From Paucilactobacillus vaccinostercus DSM 20634 (lineage in GTDB: Bacteria > Bacillota > Bacilli > Lactobacillales > Lactobacillaceae), in contig NZ_AYYY01000005.1 of the NCBI RefSeq assembly GCF_001436295.1, forward strand, positions 1 through 64,000: 64,000 nucleotides of DNA, in the 5' to 3' direction. The notes under the pieces were generated by a model. The model searched no databases. It saw only the letters and a list, made by a program, of their open reading frames with translations, and had not been told where the DNA came from. A program made the position numbers and the translations under genes. Shown here one piece after another: positions 6,672 to 12,651 of this stretch (its first letter is position 1; every line of letters starts with the position of its first letter).

Positions 6672-6947
6672 TTGAATAGCATACTATATTTTGAATTGGG
6701 TAAACAAGTATTTCATGAACATCACGTAAACGAAGCATTTATTGAATCTGCATTATGTAAATGCCAGGATTACGATCGTTCACTAAACGTACTTAATGCA
6801 CTAATGGGAACAATTGACAGTAGGACTAGCAATATCTCAAAGAGAACGGGTCTCTCACTAAAGGCCCTTGAAACAACCGTGGTTGAGCTTCAAGCAGTGG
6901 GACTAATTCAATTCAGGCTGATTCATGAAAGTGAGGAGACGGAATAA
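6672..6947 (+). CDS. Small helical regulator-like protein
   Basis: A 91-residue protein with TTG 6672 preceded by AAAGGA at 9 bases. Residues 45-80 (TSNISKRTGLSLKALETTV) look like the helix-turn-helix of a winged helix. An in-frame upstream extension to 6612 overlaps the preceding peptide and has no ribosome binding site. Its stop codon is directly followed by the ATG of the next gene, implying translational coupling. Function unknown. Confidence 0.6.
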   Translation: MNSILYFELGKQVFHEHHVNEAFIESALCKCQDYDRSLNVLNALMGTIDSRTSNISKRTGLSLKALETTVVELQAVGLIQFRLIHESEETE

Positions 6948-7241
6948 ATGAAAATTAACAGAGTGAATCATGACGATAGTAATACATCAACTACGATCAA
7001 TAACGCCATGTTTAATAGTGGCTTATCAATGCCAGCATTGGGATTATTAGTCACACTGCTACGTACAGATACAACTTTCAGCAATCAAAAAGAAGTTATG
7101 CAAGCAACTAATGCGAAGCGAATTGCGTTTACTAATGCACGCAAGGAACTAGAACAAGCCGGCTATTTAATTATCAATCATACACGAAAAGGCGGCCAAT
7201 TTTATAACGAGTGGATTGTTAATGAATCACTAAACAAATAA
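6948..7241 (+). CDS. HTH_36-type winged-helix protein
   Basis: A 97-residue protein with the layout of the N-terminal winged helix of phage and plasmid replication initiators: NNAMFNSGLSMPALGLLVTL, then KEVMQATNAKRIAFTNARKEL, then a wing GYLIINHTRKGGQFY. It is the same fold as the N-terminus of the next gene product (NNAKVVMWTLLSN...) and may be a paralog or a regulator of replication. The start abuts the previous stop. Confidence 0.7.
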   Translation: MKINRVNHDDSNTSTTINNAMFNSGLSMPALGLLVTLLRTDTTFSNQKEVMQATNAKRIAFTNARKELEQAGYLIINHTRKGGQFYNEWIVNESLNK

Positions 7242-7259
7242 CTATACGGAGATGGAAGC

Positions 7260-8066
7260 ATGACAATACACCGCGCGCCACATGATAGGGGGCACCCTTA
7301 CACAGTAATTGACAATACAATTTTAGATAGTGATTTATCAAATAACGCAAAGGTTGTTATGTGGACACTCCTAAGTAATCGTGATGATTGGAAGCCACAC
7401 AGCCAACAATTAATGGCACGTTTAAATATGAGTAGAAAGCCATTTGATAAAGCGATCAAAGAACTTAAAGAGTATGGATTGCTAAGCATTACTAAAACCA
7501 ATGGGAACAAAGGGCATTATGATTATGATTGGGATATCAAAGAAGTATCCTCGTCACTGGCTCAAACAAGTACTAATAGCAGCAAGAACGAAGAAAGCAC
7601 GGAAGTAGAGCCACAACGTTCAATTAGTGATACAGCTAATGGCAACGCAACAATCTATACAATTTCATCATTGTTCAGAATAGACTTTGATTATTTTATT
7701 TCAGAATCCCCGTTATGTGATATGAGCGATCAAGATAGGACGGCACTGTTTAATTTAGCCGGTAGATTGAATCATGAAATAAAAATACATGGCTATCAGT
7801 ATTCTGGCAGTACAGAAAAAGAAACCAGTAGAATGATGAAAGTAGCTTTTATCAAGTCAATACACAAGCAACCTAATCCAATAGGCTATATCATTTCAAC
7901 CGTTGATGGGTGGATTAAAAGCGATTTGTTAAGTATGGATGATTTAGAACGAGACCAGTTAGAAAGATCTGATAGTGAACTATATGACGTGTTAAAAATG
8001 CATGATATTGGTGAAGATTACATAGGTATCCTAGATGATAATGGGGTTGATTGGGATATGATGTAA
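7260..8066 (+). CDS. Probable replication initiator (HTH_36 winged helix)
   Basis: A 268-residue protein. Residues 15-95 form the HTH_36/RepA-N-like winged helix (LSNNAKVVMWTLLSN, QQLMARLNMSRKPFDKAIKEL, GLLSITKTNGNKGHY). A serine/asparagine-rich linker at about 97-125 leads to a helical C-terminal domain with GYIISTVDGWIKSDLL, resembling the helicase-loader side of DnaD-like replisome organizers. The downstream noncoding region carries inverted repeats expected of an origin. Assignment as initiator is inferred from the domain type and position. ATG 7260 follows CGGAGATGG. Confidence 0.65.
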   Translation: MTIHRAPHDRGHPYTVIDNTILDSDLSNNAKVVMWTLLSNRDDWKPHSQQLMARLNMSRKPFDKAIKELKEYGLLSITKTNGNKGHYDYDWDIKEVSSSLAQTSTNSSKNEESTEVEPQRSISDTANGNATIYTISSLFRIDFDYFISESPLCDMSDQDRTALFNLAGRLNHEIKIHGYQYSGSTEKETSRMMKVAFIKSIHKQPNPIGYIISTVDGWIKSDLLSMDDLERDQLERSDSELYDVLKMHDIGEDYIGILDDNGVDWDMM

Positions 8067-8453
8067 TTCAAATAGTAAAATACATGAAACGTTGATATAT
8101 AAGCATTTCCACCAGTAACAGTGTACGAGTGTCCCTTTTACGAACGTTCGTTATGGGGACAGCTAATAAGTACTAATATAACAAGTATATTTAACGTGCA
8201 GTTTGCACTGCACAACAAGAAAGAAAAAACTTTAACGTGTAATGGTAATTACACAAAATGAATCCTGCTTTTTTCTGTTAGTAATTTAATGAGATGAGAC
8301 CAACAGACTAGAGCGAACATCTAACTGGAGTGAAAACCACTGAACCACCAGAGAACTAACTTAGTTGGGTGATCAATATCAGAGTTAACAGCAAACAAAG
8401 ATCAGGAGCGGAAAAGAAAGAAATTTCCGCTAAAGAAAGAAAAGAGGCAAAGC
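8067..8453. other. Noncoding region with inverted repeats, candidate origin
   Basis: 387 bases without a gene, directly after the probable initiator. Structures seen: TGTCCC/GGGACA arms (8130-8161) enclosing the palindrome ACGAACGTTCGT; the direct repeat TTTAACGTG at 8190-8198 and 8231-8239, each leading into an inverted repeat (GTGCAG/CTGCAC at 8196-8213 and GTGTAAT/ATTACAC at 8237-8254); and a hairpin AGCGGAAA/TTTCCGCT (8407-8431) just before the next ribosome binding site. This is suggestive of a replication origin, a transcriptional control region, or both. Confidence 0.45.
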
Positions 8454-9152
8454 ATGAAGCAAACAATTATCTACCCGGCAATCGTAGAAAACATTCATAA
8501 CATGATGTATCGAACTGGAAAGTATCAAGGGCAACCAGTTAGAAAGAGTGGTATTTATAAAATCATGGTGCAACATGGTTTCATTGATGAGTTAGGACAG
8601 CCACTATCTGAATCAATCGACAGTAAGACAATACTAAGAACGATCAGAAGTGAACTCAAATTAAAGTGCTATGAAGATGGCTTTTATCGTTGTATGGATG
8701 TAGCAAGCAGTAAAGAACTAGAAACTAGCAAGCTGATTTATTACGGGATTAAGTATTTAGGAAGTGGCTATGTATTTAATCCATTGAAACTAGAACACAC
8801 TTTTAATTCCTTTGATTTGGTATTGATGGCTATTGATACGATCACACCTAGAAAACTAATGCAGATATTCCCGATTGATAAGAAGTATGATGGTCACAAA
8901 TGGGAAAGCAAGGACTACTACACCACTATGGACGTAATGAGAGAGCATGGCATGGATAGACAAATAGGGACAGCAGAGGGGCAAGCATTCGATTTTTTGT
9001 GGGACTATATGAACCATGATGTAATGATGTTTGTAGTTCGGTTCATGAGTGTGTTATCTGATATGAGCCAGCTTAAAGGCAATGGTGACCCTACTGTAAA
9101 GTTCTTTGAAAGCCAAGGTATTGAGGTGAAACACCGTGCAGACTTTGAATAA
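8454..9152 (+). CDS. Hypothetical element protein with repeated N-terminal domain
   Basis: A 232-residue protein. Its N-terminus (IIYPAIVENIHNMMYRTG, then SGIYKIMVQHGFIDELGQP) matches that of the 6154 gene product. The C-terminal half is a separate helical region with conserved-looking DFLWDYMNHDVMMFVVRFM. ATG 8454 follows AAGAGGC and a perfect 8-bp hairpin that could regulate it. No enzymatic motif recognised. It may be a regulator or a satellite-specific interference protein, which is speculation. Confidence 0.7.
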   Translation: MKQTIIYPAIVENIHNMMYRTGKYQGQPVRKSGIYKIMVQHGFIDELGQPLSESIDSKTILRTIRSELKLKCYEDGFYRCMDVASSKELETSKLIYYGIKYLGSGYVFNPLKLEHTFNSFDLVLMAIDTITPRKLMQIFPIDKKYDGHKWESKDYYTTMDVMREHGMDRQIGTAEGQAFDFLWDYMNHDVMMFVVRFMSVLSDMSQLKGNGDPTVKFFESQGIEVKHRADFE

Positions 9153-9273
9153 ATTGCTATGTTTAATCGGCAGACATGATTATCAGTACACTGGAGTAAT
9201 GAAGCTGAACGGTAGCAAGTACCGTTGCTATGTATGTGGTCAGTGTGGCAAGCAGATCAAACAGAGATATTAG
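9136..9273 (+). CDS. DUF1660-like phage zinc-ribbon protein
   Basis: A 45-residue protein starting at GTG 9136, preceded by GAGGTG inside the end of the previous gene (overlap 17 bases). It has the layout of small phage proteins of the DUF1660 type: NKLLCLIGRHDYQYTG, then RCYVCGQCGKQIK with paired cysteines for one zinc ion, and a short basic tail. Function unknown in the family. Confidence 0.7.
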   Translation: MQTLNKLLCLIGRHDYQYTGVMKLNGSKYRCYVCGQCGKQIKQRY

Positions 9274-9280
9274 ATTAGAT

Positions 9281-9316
9281 GGCATCCCCAATTATGGAGG
9301 TGTCTTTTTATTTGGT
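9281..9316 (+). terminator. Weak hairpin and T-run after the zinc-ribbon gene
   Basis: GGCATC near 9281 can pair with GGTGTC near 9299 (with G-U pairs), followed by TTTTTATTT. It may end the early transcript before the late-regulator genes. Confidence 0.4.
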
Positions 9317-9339
9317 GATAATATTAGGGTAAAGTTATC

Positions 9340-9738
9340 ATGAACGGGGATGAGTACTTGAACCTACAAAGCTATCAAAGTGAAGTACGGAAATTAAACC
9401 GTGTCACCAATAACATGCAACAGCTCCGAGATAAGATAGCAGCGACCGACTACACAGGCATATACAACTTCAAACAACGCTTTGACCAACAGGAACTAGA
9501 AGACTACCAAACACGGATTAAACGCCTTGAGAAGAGAACACAGACAGCGAGAACGGCAGTTATGGACGCTATTAATGTGGTGGACAATTCCAAGCAACGG
9601 CAAGTATTAATCATGCGGTTCATTGATGGCTTGATGATAAAAGAAATTGCCAGCCGGTTGGGTTATTCCGTGGCCTACGTTAGCCATATATCATCATCAG
9701 GCATGAAACAGCTAGAGCATTCACAAGGTGGCAGATAG
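9340..9738 (+). CDS. Sigma-region-4-like late transcription regulator 1
   Basis: A 132-residue protein. A coiled-coil N-terminal part (about 10-80) is followed by a C-terminal helix-turn-helix (RQVLIMRFIDGLMIKEIASRLGYSVAYVSHI) resembling sigma-70 region 4. This is the architecture of ArpU/RinA/DUF1492 proteins that switch on late genes in phages of low-GC Gram-positive bacteria. In an element without structural genes such a regulator could act on its own distal region or on a helper phage. The start codon ATG 9340 has no strong AGGAGG upstream. Confidence 0.75.
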   Translation: MNGDEYLNLQSYQSEVRKLNRVTNNMQQLRDKIAATDYTGIYNFKQRFDQQELEDYQTRIKRLEKRTQTARTAVMDAINVVDNSKQRQVLIMRFIDGLMIKEIASRLGYSVAYVSHISSSGMKQLEHSQGGR

Positions 9739-10093
9739 TGGCCCAATTTAGCCCAACTTTGTGGGACGTTTGACACTTATGTATATACGACCTAGCAAGC
9801 GTTAGAATGGCATTCAAGGGGGTTAGGTGGGTGATACGTAATTGGTATTGTGAAAATGTAAAGAAATGTTAAGCTTTGGCGCCTTTTTGAAGTGAAGATA
9901 ATGGACTTAATGCCACTAGTGGCAACGGTTAGAGCCGTGTTAGCTAGTTTGTGAATCTTGCATGACTTATTTTGATCAAAAACAATAGAAAAAAGCAAAC
10001 AGGAATCCGCCCGCTTGCTTCAAAAAAGACTATTAAACTAATGGCACCAGCTCTTATTACTCAACACACTAATTATACTAGGCGGTGTCCGTG
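9739..10093. other. Gap between the two late regulators
   Basis: About 355 bases. It contains two GCCCAA direct repeats right after the first regulator, a degraded reading frame at 9901-10041 (listed separately), and an inverted repeat AAGCAA/TTGCTT (9993-10020) flanked on its left by an A-run, so that it would terminate minus-strand transcription. No intact gene is supported. Confidence 0.5.
9901..10041 (+). pseudogene. Degraded small toxin-like or membrane peptide frame
   Basis: One frame from ATG 9901 to TAA 10039-10041 reads as a short hydrophobic segment (MDLMPLVATVRAVLASL) and a basic tail (KQESARLLQKRLLN), but is broken by TGA at 9952-9954 and 9973-9975. Hydrophobic start, charged tail and an overlapping inverted repeat recall small holin-like type I toxins of lactobacilli. 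This is from memory of the layout, not a match that could be tested here. Confidence 0.25.
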
Positions 10094-10549
10094 ATGGCAA
10101 AGAAGTTAAGAAGTACGTATGAATGGCTGGAGCAGTATTTAAATGTTCAACAGGAGATTAGACTGCTTGAATGGAATTTACGACGGACTAAGTTAGAATT
10201 GTCACGGTGGGAAGATGGAGACTTGCAGCATGTGGAGACTAACGAGCATTCTAAGTCGTCTCACCTCGAGGAAACTATTACAGAACTTCAAAGGCAAATT
10301 GATGAGGATAAAGAACTACTATCCCAGCTAGATGAATTGGTAAACACATTTGATGATACAATTAGCCAGATTGTTTATTTGCACCACTGTAAAGGCATGA
10401 CACTGGAAGAGGTGGCGGAAGCGGTAGGGTACAGTTATGGACAAACGCGCAAGTACCATGCGGAAGCAATTAAAAGCATGAACTTCTTAGATAAGTTTGG
10501 TGATGTGCTGGCAATTAATAAACGGAGTCGGAAAGCGTCTAGATGCTAG
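10094..10549 (+). CDS. Sigma-region-4-like late transcription regulator 2
   Basis: A 151-residue protein of the same architecture as the gene at 9340: long coiled-coil (about 15-105) and C-terminal helix-turn-helix (SQIVYLHHCKGMTLEEVAEAVGYSYGQTRKYHAEAI). ATG 10094 is chosen because AGGCGGTG lies at suitable distance; in-frame GTG codons at 10085 and 10091 are alternatives. In cos-type phages a gene of this kind usually immediately precedes the cos site and terminase genes, which are missing here. Its stop codon lies inside an intrinsic terminator. Confidence 0.75.
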   Translation: MAKKLRSTYEWLEQYLNVQQEIRLLEWNLRRTKLELSRWEDGDLQHVETNEHSKSSHLEETITELQRQIDEDKELLSQLDELVNTFDDTISQIVYLHHCKGMTLEEVAEAVGYSYGQTRKYHAEAIKSMNFLDKFGDVLAINKRSRKASRC

Positions 10550-10560
10550 GCGCTTTTTAT
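10532..10560 (+). terminator. Strong terminator at the end of the element's coding part
   Basis: AAAGCGTCTAG pairs with CTAGGCGCTTT (one T-G pair, loop ATG) and is followed by TTAT. The stop codon of the second late regulator is within the stem. Confidence 0.8.
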
Positions 10561-10900
10561 TTACCCCCGTGTCTGAAAAGGTTTGGCCGTAAATTTGAAA
10601 TGGGAACCGGTGGGTAGGACTCGACTGCGGAAAAATAACATTTATCTGATAGGCAGGGGGAGCCCTAAAATGGATACCCCTTGAATAAAGGTATTGAGGG
10701 CAAAATTGAGTATCGAGAATACGACCTAAATCATCCTCGTAAGGTTAACAAAAGTGAACAATTGACGGCCTTTTTTTATTGGAAAATGATGGAATAAATG
10801 TTGATACAACAAGTGCAACCACGGTTCCGCTTATTGCGTAATTGTTCAGTGCTGTAAACCCTAATCGGCAAGTAAGAATAGTGAGTTTTCATTAGTCACA

Positions 10901-11036
10901 TTGCACACAAAAATAAAGGAACGTGTTGCACACAAAAATGGGGTAAATCGTAGTAGTATGGGGTTAGTCATTAATCACGCAACGTCAGAAATAGTCAGAT
11001 TTGTTAAGGTTCATTAGGAACGTTGCACACTAAGAT
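10901..11036 (+). repeat. Three TTGCACAC repeats
   Basis: TTGCACACAAAAAT occurs exactly at 10901-10914 and 10926-10939, and TTGCACACTAAGAT at 11023-11036. The second and third are preceded by GGAACGT. Spacing is irregular (25 and 97 bases), so they are weaker candidates for iterons than for binding sites of an element protein. Confidence 0.5.
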
Positions 11037-11220
11037 TTGCTAAGTTCCCTAGACGTTTGGTGGCTTAAAAATCAGCTACGACTTTACCCCGTATTCGGTG
11101 AGAACCTGTAAAAACCTGAAATATTGCCAATATGAAGATAATCAGTAGAGCAATGAGTTACCTTTATTTACTTATTATCGTTTTGGGCGTAAAGGCATCC
11201 ATGATACAATAAATTTAGGC

Positions 11221-11255
11221 AAAAAAAATACCATACACCGTTGATTGATGTATGG
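11221..11255 (-). terminator. Minus-strand intrinsic terminator without a visible gene
   Basis: CCATACA (11231-11237) pairs with TGTATGG (11249-11255). Read on the minus strand the hairpin is followed by TATTTTTTTT (complement of 11228-11221 and beyond). A transcript would have to come from the right, across attR, where no minus-strand gene is supported. Confidence 0.6.
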
Positions 11256-11259
11256 AATC

Positions 11260-11270
11260 ATGCCCCGCCA
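11260..11270 (-). repeat. Inverted partial copy of the GGCGGGGC repeat
   Basis: ATGCCCCGCCA is the reverse complement of TGGCGGGGCAT at 2753-2763, which contains the 3' part of the 16-bp repeat. Confidence 0.5.
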
Positions 11271-11280
11271 AGCTGGATAA

Positions 11281-11292
11281 TTGACTACCATT
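11281..11292 (+). repeat. Integrase arm-site candidate near attR
   Basis: TTGACTACCATT, identical to the tandem copies at 1522 and 1534, lies 114 bases inside the attR core. Confidence 0.6.
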
Positions 11293-11406
11293 GCAGTTAC
11301 TAATTACTTAAAAACTATACTAAATCATGAATGCCTGCTATTCTATAATCGTTGATATATCAGCATTCTAACAGGTATTAAAAATAGTTAACATGGTACT
11401 GCAATA

Positions 11407-11420
11407 CCTGTACTCTCCTT
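11407..11420 (+). repeat. attR core of the integrated element
   Basis: CCTGTACTCTCCTT, the exact repeat of the tRNA-Ser 3' end at 1433-1446. It marks the right end of the element. Confidence 0.85.
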
Positions 11421-11436
11421 AATTGATTTGATAATA

Positions 11437-11487
11437 AACGCCTCACTTACGTTAACCAAATGGTTCTCGGTACGTGCGGCGTTTTTT
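11437..11487 (+). terminator. Displaced original terminator of tRNA-Ser
   Basis: AACGCC (11437-11442) pairs with GGCGTT (11478-11483), the stem is extended by CAC/GTG, and it is followed by TTTTTT. It lies 17 bases beyond attR, exactly where the terminator of the uninterrupted tRNA gene would have been before insertion. Confidence 0.7.
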
Positions 11488-11489
11488 CT

Positions 11490-12060
11490 GTTGTTTTTCT
11501 ATTCAGGTTTAAATAGTCATGACTTCATCTGTGGGCCGTGGCTTTGTAGCATAATCAAGCATGTCTAAGTGATGTACGCGGATCGATAGAAATTCGTAAA
11601 TGGGCGGTTAATGTATGTTGAAAAATGTTTCAGGTAGATTTTGGATAATTTTTTCAACTAAGTTAACACATTTGAAAGCGAGATAATTTTTTTGGGTCAG
11701 CGAATTATAACCGAAATTATATAGTTATTGATATGGGTGAGTATTCAGTTTGAATGGACAGTAAAATATAATCTATTTTATCAAATTGGTTCTTTGAGAT
11801 CAGTGTCAAAATACTCAATAAAATATTAATTGAGAATCATGGATAATTGAAAAGATCAGCTTAACGATTGCTGGTATACCAGAATTATGTAATATACAAA
11901 TTAAATAATTGTAGTATACATATAACGTCCTTTATTGTATCTGTATGCCGATACGAATGACCATATTGAAAATTGTAAAATGGTTTTGAATCCGTAAATT
12001 GAAATTTTATGGTGACTATGCCAGTGTGAATTAAACATCATGACAATATGGGACGTGTGA
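11490..12060. other. AT-rich chromosomal gap before coaD
   Basis: About 570 bases with no convincing gene. On the minus strand an open stretch of 32 codons (11512-11607, stop at 11509-11511) reads like a normal protein C-terminus (YEFLSIRVHHLDMLDYATK) but has no start codon or ribosome binding site, so it may be the remnant of a lost gene. The rest is AT-rich without recognisable structure. Confidence 0.4.
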
Positions 12061-12066
12061 TATAAT
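12040..12066 (+). promoter_or_regulatory. coaD promoter
   Basis: A perfect TATAAT (12061-12066) with ATGACA (12040-12045) upstream. The spacer of 15 bases is short, so the -35 assignment is uncertain. Confidence 0.5.
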
Positions 12067-12117
12067 AAACCCAATAAGCGTTGACTCGAAATGAATGGTG
12101 GGGGCGTGTAGGTTATG

Positions 12118-12603
12118 ATGAAAGTAGCAATTTTTCCGGGAGGGTTTGACCCGTTAACACGTGGGCATTTGGATATTATTAAGCGTGGAAGTCAATTGTT
12201 TGACGAGTTGGCAGTGGTTGTTAATACTCGAATTGACCAAGAAACAATATTCAGTGTTGACGAGCGGGTTGAACAAGTCAAATACTTGATGTCACCATAT
12301 GACAATATCACGGTGATTACGGCTAATGAGTTAAATGTTAAACTAATGGATCGGATTGGTGCACAATATTTAATTCGTGGTCTTCGGAATACGACTGATT
12401 TTCAGCGTGAACGAGATGTTGCTTCAATGAATGTGCACTTGGACAGTCGGGTAGAAACGGTTTTTATGCTCACTGATCCCAAGTATCAGCATGTTTCAAG
12501 CACTCTGATCCGAAAGTATGCCAAAGAAGGTAAAGACGTATCAGACTATCTACCACCATTGGTTAATAAACAACTATTGGAAAAAATTGAACAGATGAAA
12601 TAG
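12118..12603 (+). CDS. coaD: Phosphopantetheine adenylyltransferase
   Basis: Transfers AMP from ATP to 4'-phosphopantetheine, the fourth step of coenzyme A synthesis, in the cytoplasm. 161 residues, the normal family length. The nucleotidyltransferase motif FPGGFDPLTRGH (ending at H17) and the C-terminal motif SSTLIRKY are present. ATG 12118 is the usual start, and ATG 12115 directly before it is an alternative. The gene stands between an AT-rich gap and mvaS, without the rsmD neighbour often seen in lactobacilli. Confidence 0.95.
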   Translation: MKVAIFPGGFDPLTRGHLDIIKRGSQLFDELAVVVNTRIDQETIFSVDERVEQVKYLMSPYDNITVITANELNVKLMDRIGAQYLIRGLRNTTDFQRERDVASMNVHLDSRVETVFMLTDPKYQHVSSTLIRKYAKEGKDVSDYLPPLVNKQLLEKIEQMK

Positions 12604-12651
12604 AGCCTGGCCCTATACGGCGAGATGTCATGTTAATAGAGGATTTAATGA

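Larger units (their letters stand above)
10561..11406. other. Long noncoding distal arm of the element
   Basis: About 850 bases with no credible gene on either strand. The first 120 bases are comparatively GC-rich (GGGAACCGGTGGGTAGGACTC, then AGGCAGGGGGAGCCC), in the place where a cos site would sit in a phage. TTGCACAC occurs at 10901, 10926 and 11023; the last two are preceded by GGAACGT. The end holds a minus-strand terminator, an inverted copy of the GGCGGGGC repeat and one integrase arm site. Confidence 0.5.

Noticed and set aside
8141-8152. CGAACGTTCG considered as a LexA box
   Set aside because: The half-sites are contiguous, without the four-base spacer of the Gram-positive SOS box.
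1551-10549. Search for phage structural or defence genes in the element
   Set aside because: No open frame shows terminase, capsid, tail, lysin, restriction-modification or abortive-infection motifs, so no such genes are claimed.
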